A DNA stretch of 35,514 nt from contig DFHU01000060.1 of NCBI GenBank assembly GCA_002373045.1, forward strand, positions 1 to 35,514. The letters are read 5' to 3'. The stretch comes from Pseudoselenomonas ruminantium. GTDB lineage: Bacteria; Bacillota; Negativicutes; Selenomonadales; Selenomonadaceae. Position 1 is the first letter of the stretch; each line of letters starts with the position of its first letter. The notes under the pieces were generated by a model. That model ran no database searches. It saw nothing but the letters and a program-made list of their open reading frames with translations, and had not been told where the DNA came from. Shown here one piece after another: positions 8,706 to 16,561 of this stretch. Position numbers and translations under genes: made by a program.

Positions 8706-9557
8706 GTGGATTTAAGCATAGTGGAACTGCTGAAAGTAGTAGTTCTCGGTATTGTAGAAGGTCTGACGGAATGGCTGCCGGTATCGAGTACCGGTCATAT
8801 GATTCTGGTGGACGAATTTATCAAGCTGGATGTCAGCAAGGATTTCATGGATATGTTCCTGGTGGTTATCCAGTTGGGCGCAATTCTCGCCGTTGTGGCG
8901 CTGAATTTTGAAAAGCTCAATCCCTGGTCGGATTGGAAGACGAAGAAGGAAAAGCGGGATACGGTGAGCTTGTGGATGAAGGTTATCGTGGCCTGCATTC
9001 CCGCGGCTGTGATTGGCCTGATGTTCAACAAGTACATGGAAGAACATTTCATGACGGCGCCGGTGGTGGCCACGACGCTTATCTTCTACGGCCTGCTCTT
9101 TATCTGGATTGAGAACTACAACAAGCATCGCCGTCCGCGGATTAACGACTTGGCAAACTTGGATTACCGTACGGCTTTCATTATCGGCCTGTTCCAGGTG
9201 CTCTCCCTGGTGCCGGGTACCAGCCGTTCCGGTGCGACCATTATCGGTGGTATCCTCTTTGGTGCCAGTCGTATCGTGGCTGCGGAATTTACGTTCTTCC
9301 TGGCTATTCCGGTCATGTTCGGCGCGAGCCTCCTCAAGATGGTCAAGTTCGGCCTGCATTACACGGGGGCGGAAATCGTCATCATGGTGGTGGGCATGGT
9401 TACGGCCTTTATCGTTTCCATCCTGTCCATCAAGTTCCTCTTGAGCTATATCAAGACCAATGACTTCAAGGCCTTTGGCTGGTATCGTATCGTACTGGGC
9501 ATTGTGGTTATCGCCTATCTGTTCTTAGTAGGCGATCCGACAGCGGATAATATGTAA
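8706..9557 (+). CDS. uppP: undecaprenyl-diphosphatase
   Basis: The 283-residue integral membrane enzyme removes a phosphate from undecaprenyl diphosphate, recycling the lipid carrier for peptidoglycan and other envelope polymers; extra copies can confer bacitracin resistance. Both family signatures are present: GLTEWLPVSSTGHM near residue 20 and LVPGTSRSGATIIGG near residue 170. The rest is a set of hydrophobic segments. The start is GTG at 8706 with AGAGG upstream. A hairpin terminator follows directly. Confidence 0.95.
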   Translation: MDLSIVELLKVVVLGIVEGLTEWLPVSSTGHMILVDEFIKLDVSKDFMDMFLVVIQLGAILAVVALNFEKLNPWSDWKTKKEKRDTVSLWMKVIVACIPAAVIGLMFNKYMEEHFMTAPVVATTLIFYGLLFIWIENYNKHRRPRINDLANLDYRTAFIIGLFQVLSLVPGTSRSGATIIGGILFGASRIVAAEFTFFLAIPVMFGASLLKMVKFGLHYTGAEIVIMVVGMVTAFIVSILSIKFLLSYIKTNDFKAFGWYRIVLGIVVIAYLFLVGDPTADNM

Positions 9558-9561
9558 GTAA

Positions 9562-9590
9562 AAGCCTTCCCTTTTGGGGAAGGCTTTGCC
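9562..9590 (+). terminator. hairpin terminator after uppP
   Basis: AAAGCCTTCCC (9562-9572) pairs with GGGAAGGCTTT (9578-9588) as an 11-bp stem around a 5-base loop. The T-run after the stem is short, so termination may be partial and pth may be reached by read-through. Confidence 0.65.
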
Positions 9591-9606
9591 ATAGGAGGAT
9601 ATGTGT

Positions 9607-10248
9607 ATGAAAATCATTGCAGGTCTGGGCAATCCCGGCAGCGAATATGCCGCGACCAAGCATAATGTCGGCTTTATGCTGGTGGATGCACTGGCAGATA
9701 AATTGGGCATTGACAACTGGCAGGATAAATTTGATGCCAAAGTCGCGCAGGGCTTTTTGGGCACGGAAAAGATTCTGCTCGTCAAGCCCCTGACTTATAT
9801 GAACGAAAGTGGACGGGCAATCGGGCCGCTGATGAATTTTTACAAGCTGGAGACGGAGGACTTAATCGTTGTCCATGATGATATGGATATTCCGGCCGGC
9901 ACAGTGCGTATCCGCAAAAAGGGTAGTGCGGGCGGCCATAACGGCATCAAGTCCGTACTGGCGCATTTAGGGGATGAACATTTTGCCCGCGTGCGGATTG
10001 GCATTGGCCGTCCCCTGCCGGGCTGGACGGTGGTCAATCACGTACTGGCACCGTTTACGGATGAGGACAAGCCGAAAATCAGGGAAGCCATTAACTATCT
10101 TCTGCCTGCGGTGGAATGCATTGTGACGGAGGATGTGGATATGGCGATGAATAAATACAATCCCAAGAAGCAGAAAAAGAAGAAAGCCGCTGAAATCGTG
10201 GCAGAAACACAGGAAGGAGGTACAGAAAATGCCGCAGAAAACAAATGA
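9607..10248 (+). CDS. pth: peptidyl-tRNA hydrolase
   Basis: The 213-residue enzyme releases peptides from prematurely dropped peptidyl-tRNA. All Pth motifs are present: GLGNPGSEYAATKHNVGF with the catalytic His, KPLTYMNESG, VVHDDMDIPAG with the Asp, and GGHNGIKSVLAHLG. The family-typical start MKIIAGLGNPG is at 9607, with AGGAGG (9594-9599) 7 bases upstream. The in-frame ATG at 9601 lies one base after that motif and is too close to be used. The C-terminus has an unusual basic, Lys-rich tail (PKKQKKKKAAE) followed by an acidic segment. The end overlaps the next gene by 20 bases. Confidence 0.96.
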   Translation: MKIIAGLGNPGSEYAATKHNVGFMLVDALADKLGIDNWQDKFDAKVAQGFLGTEKILLVKPLTYMNESGRAIGPLMNFYKLETEDLIVVHDDMDIPAGTVRIRKKGSAGGHNGIKSVLAHLGDEHFARVRIGIGRPLPGWTVVNHVLAPFTDEDKPKIREAINYLLPAVECIVTEDVDMAMNKYNPKKQKKKKAAEIVAETQEGGTENAAENK

Positions 10249-11482
10249 ACTGATTACGGCTGTCTATGCCGATGAGGATGGCAATATCTTAGATGCTCCG
10301 GGCATGCAGGGCATGGGCCGTACAGGCAGGGAAAATATCCTGCTCAAACCGGAGGATTTGATTCCCCTGCCGGAAAGTGCGGATTTAATGCTTCTGCCCG
10401 ACCATCTGGCTGTGGGCATGGCCAGTGACGGCGAGGTTATGCCCATCAGCGGGCTGGCTGTGGCTGCGATTCTGCCGGCCGGTTATACTCGTCTTTATAT
10501 GCCGGCTTATGAACGTGCGGAAGAAGTGGAACGCCTGCCTCTTTATGGCTATACAGCGGTGGTGGTCTACAAGGACGAGCTTTACTGTGCCGCTGTTTAT
10601 ACGGACGAAAACGAGAAATGGGACCCCGTGCATTACAATACGAAGGACCTCAAAAATCTCGTCAAGCGCACGAAGAAGGCTTTGCCGGGCAATCGCATTG
10701 TGGAACAGGTCGCAGGCTGTTCTTTAAAATGGCACTGCTGCACAGCGCAGAATCTGTTCTACCGCCGCTGGGAATGCGGTATTCCGACTTCGCCGGTCTG
10801 CAATGCCAACTGTTTTGGCTGTATTTCCCTGCAGCCCGCAGAGTGCTGTCCGTCGCCGCAGCAGCGCATTAACTTCCGTCCGACACCGGAGGAGATTGCT
10901 GAGGTCGGTGTGTACCATTTGCAGGTCGCCCCCGATGGCATCATCAGTTTCGGTCAAGGCTGTGAAGGCGAGCCGAGTCTGGCGGCGGATAATATCGCCG
11001 CAGGCATTAAGCTGATTCGCCAGCAGACCGATAAGGGTCAGATTAACATGAATTCCAATGTGGGCTGGACAGAGGGCGTCAAGAAGATTGTCGATGCCGG
11101 TTTGGACTCTTTGCGCGTGTCGATTATCAGCGCCCGTGAGGAAGGTTATGATGCCTATTACCGCGCCAGCTATCATCTGGAAAACGTCAAGGAATCCATT
11201 CGCTATGCACTCGACAAGGGCGTTTATGTGTCCTTGAATCTCCTGTATTTCCCCGGTTTCAATGACCGTGAGGAAGAACTGAAAGCATGGCAGGAATTCT
11301 TCCGGGAACTGCCGGTGCAGATGATTCAGGTGCGCAATCTCAATATCGACCCGGATGCGTTCCTCGATATCATGCCGGAACCGCAGGGTAAGGCCGTGGG
11401 CACGCGGAAGTTTATCGAAACCCTCCATGCGGAATTCCCGCAACTCGTTATCGGCAGTTTCAGCCACTATGTGGAAGACTAA
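10229..11482 (+). CDS. radical SAM protein with long N-terminal extension
   Basis: The 417-residue protein contains the radical SAM signature CNANCFGC (Cys191, Cys195, Cys198), which binds a [4Fe-4S] cluster and cleaves S-adenosylmethionine. Residues 1-180 are an extra N-terminal domain before the cluster. More cysteines lie nearby (CSLKWHCC at 164-171, WECG at 182-185, and ECC after the motif), which may bind a second cluster; this is inference. The SAM-binding phrase FGQGCEGEPSL follows. GGAAGGAGG precedes the ATG inside the end of pth. The reaction is not known and the neighbours pth and nagA give no clear clue. Confidence 0.85.
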   Translation: MPQKTNELITAVYADEDGNILDAPGMQGMGRTGRENILLKPEDLIPLPESADLMLLPDHLAVGMASDGEVMPISGLAVAAILPAGYTRLYMPAYERAEEVERLPLYGYTAVVVYKDELYCAAVYTDENEKWDPVHYNTKDLKNLVKRTKKALPGNRIVEQVAGCSLKWHCCTAQNLFYRRWECGIPTSPVCNANCFGCISLQPAECCPSPQQRINFRPTPEEIAEVGVYHLQVAPDGIISFGQGCEGEPSLAADNIAAGIKLIRQQTDKGQINMNSNVGWTEGVKKIVDAGLDSLRVSIISAREEGYDAYYRASYHLENVKESIRYALDKGVYVSLNLLYFPGFNDREEELKAWQEFFRELPVQMIQVRNLNIDPDAFLDIMPEPQGKAVGTRKFIETLHAEFPQLVIGSFSHYVED

Positions 11483-11501
11483 GAAAAGAGGCGTTGGCTT
11501 G

Positions 11502-12656
11502 ATGTTAGCAATCAAAAACGGCAGATTTATCGTACCCGATGAAAATGGTGATTTCGTTTTCCGCACAGAAGGCGTACTGCTCTGCGATGGTGAACGGATA
11601 AAGGGCTTTGCAGAGGAAAAAGATATTCCTGCGGATGCCGAAGTTTTGGATGCGCAGGGCAATTATGTGGCACCGGGCTTTTTGAATGTCCATATTCATG
11701 GCTGTGCGGGCTCGGATACCATGGATGCGGATATGGATGCGTTGGAGCGTATGGCAAAACTGCAGGCGCAGACCGGCGTAACGGGTTTTTTGCCCACAAC
11801 CATGACCTGTAAGTGGCATGAGGTGGAAGAAGCCTTGCTGGCGGTAAAAGAAACGATGCAGTGTCCGCCGGTTGGTGCCCGGATTCTGGGTGCACATATG
11901 GAAGGCCCGTTCATCAGTCCGAAAAAGAAAGGGGCACAGGCGGAAGAAAATATCCGCAAGGCCGATTATAAGCTGGTAAAGCCTTGGGCAGATGTGGTGA
12001 AAATCATCACCTTAGCACCGGAGGAGCTTACGGATTATACCTTTGTCGATGAATGCCATGCGGCCGGGATTACGGTGTCCATCGGCCATACGGCGGCGGA
12101 TTACGAGGAAACGCTGCAGGCAGTAAAAGAGCATGGGATTCATCATTTCACCCATGTCTATAACGCCATGACGGGCTTTAGCCACCGCAGCCCCGGTGTT
12201 GTGGGCGCGGCTTTTGATACCGAAGCCAACTGCGAAATCATTGCCGATAATGTGCACAGCCATCCTGCGGCACAGCGGCTTTTATATCATGCCAAGGGCG
12301 GGAAGAACATCGTGCTGATTACCGACAGCCTGCGCGCCTGTGGCTTGGGCGATGGCCCCTCGGAACTTGGCGGGCAGGAAGTCTTTGTTAAAGGGGAACT
12401 GGCTACGCTGAAAGACGGCACCATTGCTGGCAGTGTGGCGACGATGAACCGCTGCGTTAAGATTTTCTGGGGAAATACGGGAGCGGAGCTGCCGCAGATT
12501 ATCGAGATGGTGACGAAGACACCGGCGCAGGAGTTGGCGCTTTATGAGGAAATCGGCTCGCTGGAAAGTGGAAAGCGAGCGGATATCGTCATCTTTGATG
12601 AAGAAGTGCAGATTCACAAGACCGTTATCGGCGGCAAGGTTTATTACCACGATTGA
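11502..12656 (+). CDS. nagA: N-acetylglucosamine-6-phosphate deacetylase
   Basis: The 384-residue enzyme converts GlcNAc-6-phosphate to glucosamine-6-phosphate and acetate, in amino-sugar use and cell-wall recycling. The amidohydrolase metal and catalytic sites are present: HIHG (His64, His66), GAHMEGPF (Glu134), SIGHTAADYEE (His196), FTHVYNAMTGFSHRSPG (His218) and LITDSLRACG with catalytic Asp274. The start at 11502 has AGAGG 10 bases upstream and gives a normal length. An in-frame ATG at 11355 lies deep inside the radical SAM gene and is not used. No nagB is seen beside it. Confidence 0.95.
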   Translation: MLAIKNGRFIVPDENGDFVFRTEGVLLCDGERIKGFAEEKDIPADAEVLDAQGNYVAPGFLNVHIHGCAGSDTMDADMDALERMAKLQAQTGVTGFLPTTMTCKWHEVEEALLAVKETMQCPPVGARILGAHMEGPFISPKKKGAQAEENIRKADYKLVKPWADVVKIITLAPEELTDYTFVDECHAAGITVSIGHTAADYEETLQAVKEHGIHHFTHVYNAMTGFSHRSPGVVGAAFDTEANCEIIADNVHSHPAAQRLLYHAKGGKNIVLITDSLRACGLGDGPSELGGQEVFVKGELATLKDGTIAGSVATMNRCVKIFWGNTGAELPQIIEMVTKTPAQELALYEEIGSLESGKRADIVIFDEEVQIHKTVIGGKVYYHD

Positions 12657-12676
12657 GTTCGTGGCAAAAGGCGCGG

Positions 12677-12865
12677 CAGGCGAGGACTAGCTGTCATTCG
12701 CTGCGGCGCGGAACTAAAAATATTTTTTATCTTTAATTTAAGGGCTGGAAAAGTCAAAACTCGCTGTGCTCAGACAGTTGACTTTTCCAGCCCCTTTTGT
12801 CGTATGATAAAAAATATTTTCTTTACGTTCCCTGCCTGACGCTGCTGTCAGCTAGTCCTCGCCTG
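12677..12865. repeat. long nested inverted repeat between convergent genes
   Basis: Three pairs of perfect complementary arms are nested around one centre. The outer arms are 12677-12693 and 12849-12865 (17 bp, CAGGCGAGGACTAGCTG). The middle arms are 12717-12731 and 12806-12820 (15 bp, A+T only apart from one C). The inner arms are 12742-12757 and 12778-12793 (16 bp, GGGCTGGAAAAGTCAA). The whole segment can fold into one long hairpin. The inner stem, followed by CTTTTG, can terminate nagA, and the reverse reading may terminate the Fic gene. The total size and symmetry exceed a normal terminator and look like a small non-coding mobile (MITE- or REP-like) element, although no target duplication is visible. 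Confidence 0.85.
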
Positions 12866-12896
12866 ACGCTTATTGCTAGATTCTTAGTTAAAAAAC

Positions 12897-13640
12897 TTAG
12901 CTGAAATCTTTTACGAAGTGCTTGCAGTAAGCTGTGTACTTATCCTGCGCGGAGAGGCAGGTGTCGGTCAGATATTCCGGCTCACGGTAGAATTCTCGCA
13001 GGCCGCGGTAGTAAAATTGCTTGTGGTCATTGTCGATGATGAAGGGGACGATGCCGAAGGCCAGGCAGTCTTTGAAGAGCAACAGGCGTCCTACTCGTCC
13101 ATTGCCGTCCTGAAAGGGATGAATGGCTTCAAAGTCTACATGAAATTTGAGCAGGTCATGGAAATCATGGCTACTTATGTTTTGATAATGCGTCAGCAGT
13201 TTCTGAATTTCTGCTGCTACATTATCGGGAGCGCAGGTTTCTTTATCGCCAATGGTATTGGGCAAAGCTTTGTATTCGCCCACATTGAACCAGTCAAGGT
13301 CGGCATCGGTGGTATTGGCTTTGAGGATTTTATGCAGCTGCTTGATAAAATCTTCATCTGTGGGCTGGTCATAGTTTTTCAGGATATAGTCAAAGGCCCG
13401 GAAGTGGTTCATGGTTTCGATGATGTCATTGCTGTCGATGACTTCGTCGCCGTTGCTGAGAATCGTATGGGTGTTGAACAGGTTTATGGTATGCTCATGG
13501 CTGAGCTTGTTGCCTTCGATGCGGTTGCTGTTGTAGGCGAGGCTGGTCTGCGTATAATGATAAATACCGTTTTTGTATTTGGCAGCTTGTTCTGTTTTTA
13601 GCTGGTGAATTAAGCGTTGGACATTTTCTTGTGGACTCAT
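12897..13640 (-). CDS. Fic domain protein (AMP-transferase, self-inhibited type)
   Basis: The 247-residue protein has the Fic catalytic motif HPFQDGNGR at residues 174-182. Fic enzymes transfer AMP or a related group to hydroxyls of target proteins. The N-terminal helix contains SNRIEG (Ser38 to Gly43), matching the inhibitory motif (S/T)xxxE(G/N), so inhibition and catalysis are in one chain (class II type). The extent of the Fic core is normal for a stand-alone protein, with no recognised DNA-binding domain. AGGAG lies before the ATG. TATAAT is seen upstream on the same strand. The gene is convergent with nagA and divergent from the DUF438 gene. The target is unknown. Confidence 0.93.
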   Translation of the reverse strand: MSPQENVQRLIHQLKTEQAAKYKNGIYHYTQTSLAYNSNRIEGNKLSHEHTINLFNTHTILSNGDEVIDSNDIIETMNHFRAFDYILKNYDQPTDEDFIKQLHKILKANTTDADLDWFNVGEYKALPNTIGDKETCAPDNVAAEIQKLLTHYQNISSHDFHDLLKFHVDFEAIHPFQDGNGRVGRLLLFKDCLAFGIVPFIIDNDHKQFYYRGLREFYREPEYLTDTCLSAQDKYTAYCKHFVKDFS

Positions 13641-13810
13641 TGCAGGCTCCTTTCAAAAAATTCATCCCCTTTATTATATCACAGTATGGGGCGGGGGATA
13701 GGAGATTATCTGGATAGTTTTGTAACGATTGAAACAGAAAGTATTGCGCAGGTCATTTATAATGGAGACAATGGATAATACGGTTTAGTTTGGCATAAGG
13801 AGTAATTCTG

Positions 13811-15025
13811 ATGAAGACGATAGATTTTAATCTCATGGTGGCGGAGCTGGTGAAAGATGAACCGCAGGTGGCGGAGATTTTGACCGGGTTGGGGCTGGGG
13901 AAGCTGATAAGCCCGGAGGCGTTGCAGGTTATGGGTAATATTATGACCATTCCACGGGCGGCGGCTATGCAGGGGGTGGCTATGGAGGTTGTCATTGCTG
14001 CTTTTAGGGAACGGGGCTTTTCAGTGGTCAATGGAGAGGCAGCGGACAGTACGGGAATCTGTTCTGTAACCGGTCATTTTGACCAGGCAAGTTCCCTGCC
14101 GGAGGGGCATCCGATTGAGCTGATGCGGGCGGAGAATGCAGGCATGGAAAAGGTGTTGGATATTCTGCAGGCGGAGTGTGCAGGCAGTGAAGCAATAGAC
14201 TTTTCCGTGGTTATTCAGAACTTGCAGGCGCTTAATGGTGTGCGCTCTCATTATGCCAAGAAGGAAGAACTGCTGATGGCGCAGCTCTATAAATATGGCG
14301 TAACGGGGCCGTCACAGGTCATGTGGAATGAGGATGATGAAATTAAAAAGGAAATCGGCACGCTTACGCAGGCGGTTATGGAGGATGCGGACAATGTGCT
14401 GATTTACAAGGGGCGCATAGCGGCTGTGGTGAAAAAGGCGCGGGAGATGGTGTACAAGGAAGAACGGATTTTATTCCCGCTATGTCTGCGCTTTTTCACG
14501 GATGAGGAGTGGCTGCGGATATATCGTGACTTCCCGGAAATGGGCATGGCTTTTGTCGAAAAGCCGGCCAAGTGGGAGGCAGGCGAACGCTGGACGGCAG
14601 CGGAGCTGGCCAAGGTTACGGAACAGGAGATTTTAGCGGGAAAAATCCGGCTGTCCACGGGCGAATTGACCGTCAAACAGCTAAGTGCTATCTTGGCGCT
14701 GTTGCCATTGGATTTAACCTTTATTGACGCGGAGGAAAAGCTGCGCTTCTTCATCAACGAAGGCCGGGTGTTCCCGCGTCCGTTAGCGGCTTTGGGGCGT
14801 GATGTGGCCGAGTGCCATCCGCCGCATATTGTGCCGGTGGTCAAAAATCTTGTGGCGGATTTCAAGGCGAAAAAACGCAGTTCTTTGGAGGTGTCCCGTT
14901 ATATCATGGGCAAGCCGATTCTCGTGAAGTATATGGCGGTCTATGATGAAACTGGTGCGTATATGGGCACTTTGGAAGCGGTGCAGGATTGCAGCCGTAT
15001 TTTGGAAAAGTTTGCCCACAGATAA
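13811..15025 (+). CDS. DUF438 domain protein (DUF1858 / hemerythrin-like / PAS)
   Basis: The 404-residue protein has the usual three-part structure. An N-terminal DUF1858 helical domain is at about 1-75 (IDFNLMVAELVKDEPQVAEILTGLGLGKL). A DUF438/hemerythrin-like region follows at about 90-235, with the His/Glu-rich phrase HPIELMRAENAG and RSHYAKKEELL, which may bind a metal or react with oxygen or NO. A C-terminal PAS-like region is at about 300-400 (GRDVAECHPPHIVPVVKNLV). It is cytosolic and probably senses redox state or a gas; this is inferred from the family. TATAAT is at 13758-13763 and TAAGGAG precedes the ATG. Confidence 0.85.
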   Translation: MKTIDFNLMVAELVKDEPQVAEILTGLGLGKLISPEALQVMGNIMTIPRAAAMQGVAMEVVIAAFRERGFSVVNGEAADSTGICSVTGHFDQASSLPEGHPIELMRAENAGMEKVLDILQAECAGSEAIDFSVVIQNLQALNGVRSHYAKKEELLMAQLYKYGVTGPSQVMWNEDDEIKKEIGTLTQAVMEDADNVLIYKGRIAAVVKKAREMVYKEERILFPLCLRFFTDEEWLRIYRDFPEMGMAFVEKPAKWEAGERWTAAELAKVTEQEILAGKIRLSTGELTVKQLSAILALLPLDLTFIDAEEKLRFFINEGRVFPRPLAALGRDVAECHPPHIVPVVKNLVADFKAKKRSSLEVSRYIMGKPILVKYMAVYDETGAYMGTLEAVQDCSRILEKFAHR

Positions 15026-15038
15026 ATCTGGTCGCCTC

Positions 15039-15067
15039 TTGCAATTTTCAGAAAATTATAGTACAAT
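15039..15067 (+). promoter_or_regulatory. sigma-A type promoter of the Hsp20 gene
   Basis: TTGCAA (15039-15044), 17 bases, then TACAAT (15062-15067). It begins 13 bases after the DUF438 gene stop and about 45 bases before the Hsp20 start. No CIRCE or CtsR-like operator was seen. Confidence 0.7.
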
Positions 15068-15111
15068 ATGACATATTAGAACAAGCAATGTATATGCTAG
15101 GAGGGGTATTT

Positions 15112-15558
15112 ATGTTTAGAGCAGTACCATTTCATCTGAAAGAAAACGCAGAACGGGGCTACGATGTTTTGGAGAAGGTTTTAAGCTATGCGGCGGAGCA
15201 GTCCCTGAATCCTCTGGGAAAAGTCAGCGGTGCCCTGTCCTCCTTCAAGGTGGATGTGATTGAAACCGATACGGCTTATGAGTTGTTTGCAGAGCTTCCG
15301 GGCTTTTATAAAGAGCAGATTACCGTGTCCTACGATGATGACAACTATCTGCGCATAAAAGCCCAGCGGGCAGAGGCTGTGGACGCGAGCATCAAGTATC
15401 TGTGCCGGGAACGCAAGAGCGGCGATTTTGAACGCACGTTCTACATTGACATGATTGACAAGAAGTCCGTCAATGTGGCCTTTGAGAACGGCATTTTGCA
15501 TATCGTCCTGCCCAAGCAGAAGGAAGAGGATGGCCGTACGGTCTTTGATATCGAATAA
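15112..15558 (+). CDS. Hsp20/alpha-crystallin family small heat-shock protein
   Basis: The 148-residue protein has the alpha-crystallin domain across about residues 48-148: VDVIETDTAYELFAELPGFYKEQITVSYDDDNYLRIKAQR, then the loop and FENGILHIVLPK near the end. These chaperones bind unfolding proteins without ATP and hold them for refolding. The usual C-terminal I-x-I/V anchor is not evident after LPK, since the chain ends GRTVFDIE. The start at 15112 has AGGAGGGG directly before it. It has its own promoter and terminator, so it is likely a single-gene unit. Confidence 0.9.
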   Translation: MFRAVPFHLKENAERGYDVLEKVLSYAAEQSLNPLGKVSGALSSFKVDVIETDTAYELFAELPGFYKEQITVSYDDDNYLRIKAQRAEAVDASIKYLCRERKSGDFERTFYIDMIDKKSVNVAFENGILHIVLPKQKEEDGRTVFDIE

Positions 15559-15566
15559 AAGTAAAA

Positions 15567-15600
15567 AGCCTGTTGGAAAAAGTGCCAACAGGCTCTGTTT
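15567..15600 (+). terminator. terminator of the Hsp20 gene
   Basis: AGCCTGTTGG (15567-15576) pairs perfectly with CCAACAGGCT (15585-15594) over an 8-base loop, then CTGTTT. The A-rich stretch before it would also allow a weaker stop from the other side. Confidence 0.8.
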
Positions 15601-15740
15601 ATGATAAAATAACAATAAACATAAAATATTTTATCTGACTTAGAGAAAATGGCAGGATTTTGGGGATGGAAGGGGAATTAATATAAAGTATAAAATGTTA
15701 CCGCTATAAGTAGCCGGAGGAGAGTTGGGAGGGACTAATC

Positions 15741-16526
15741 ATGATGGACGAAAAGGATTGGGTGGAGTTTAAGAGAAAGTTGAAGGCCAAGACGGAAATT
15801 GACCTTGACTTATATAAGGAACCGCAGATGAAGCGCCGTATTGGCAATCTCGTAACCAGAGCCAATATGAATTCCTATGTGGAGTATTTTGACAATGCGG
15901 CCAAGGACAAAGACGATTTTGCGGCTTTTATTGAGTATCTGACCATTAACGTGTCAGAGTTCTTCCGTACGCCGGAGAAGTTTGGCAAGCTGGAGACCGA
16001 TGTTATTCCCGATTTGCTGAAGCGTTCACCGAAGCTCAATATTTGGAGCGCAGGCTGCTCCATTGGGGCAGAGCCGTATTCGCTGGCCATTATCATGAAG
16101 GAAATGACCCCGAATACCCGTCATCGCATTTTGGCTTCGGATTTGGATATTGAAATTCTGGCCAAAGCCAAGAGAGGTGTCTACACCAAAGATGAAATCA
16201 AGGCCATGAAGCCTGAGCGTCTGGCCAAATACTTCAAGCCTGAAGGCGATAAATATGCAGTCAGTCAGGATATCAAGAACTGCATTGAGTTTAAGCGCCA
16301 TAATTTGCTCAAAGATCCCTTTGAAAACGGATTCGACTTGATTTTGTGCCGTAATGTGGTTATTTATTTCACGGAAGAAGCCAAAGACCAGCTTTATGCA
16401 AATTTCTTTAAGGCACTCAAGCCCGGTGGCATTCTCTTTGTAGGCGCTACGGAGGCTATTTTGAACTTCCGTAAATTAGGTTACACCAGTTTCCAGCCAT
16501 TCTTCTATCAAAAGCCATTAACTTAA
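15741..16526 (+). CDS. cheR: chemotaxis protein methyltransferase CheR
   Basis: The 261-residue enzyme transfers methyl groups from S-adenosylmethionine to glutamates of chemoreceptors, setting adaptation. It has the N-terminal helical domain (residues 1-70), NVSEFFR near 80, the SAM-binding loop IWSAGCSIGAEPYSLA near 105-120, the acidic ILASDLDIEIL and the active region NLLKDPFENGFDLILCRNVVIYF. Length is normal. GGGAGGG lies 7 bases before the ATG. No other che gene is adjacent; a chemoreceptor gene lies at 33097 in this window. Confidence 0.95.
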   Translation: MMDEKDWVEFKRKLKAKTEIDLDLYKEPQMKRRIGNLVTRANMNSYVEYFDNAAKDKDDFAAFIEYLTINVSEFFRTPEKFGKLETDVIPDLLKRSPKLNIWSAGCSIGAEPYSLAIIMKEMTPNTRHRILASDLDIEILAKAKRGVYTKDEIKAMKPERLAKYFKPEGDKYAVSQDIKNCIEFKRHNLLKDPFENGFDLILCRNVVIYFTEEAKDQLYANFFKALKPGGILFVGATEAILNFRKLGYTSFQPFFYQKPLT

Positions 16527-16561
16527 AGCCAGTAAACCACGATAAGGATCGGTGTTAAATC

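Noticed and set aside
9601..9609. ATG at 9601 as start of pth
   Set aside because: It lies one base after AGGAGG. The next ATG at 9607 has ideal spacing and gives the usual Pth N-terminus. The ZIP gene shows the same situation at 25031 versus 25037.
11355..11501. Extended N-terminus of nagA from 11355
   Set aside because: The extra 49 codons overlap the radical SAM gene in another frame and do not resemble NagA; the start at 11502 gives the normal length.
12918..13601. Forward open frame of 227 codons opposite the Fic gene
   Set aside because: It is antisense to a gene with an intact Fic motif and shows no motif or ribosome-binding site.
15660..15740. Sigma-28 promoter before cheR
   Set aside because: A TAAAG and a CCGCTATAA are present but the spacing is about three bases too short and the match is poor.
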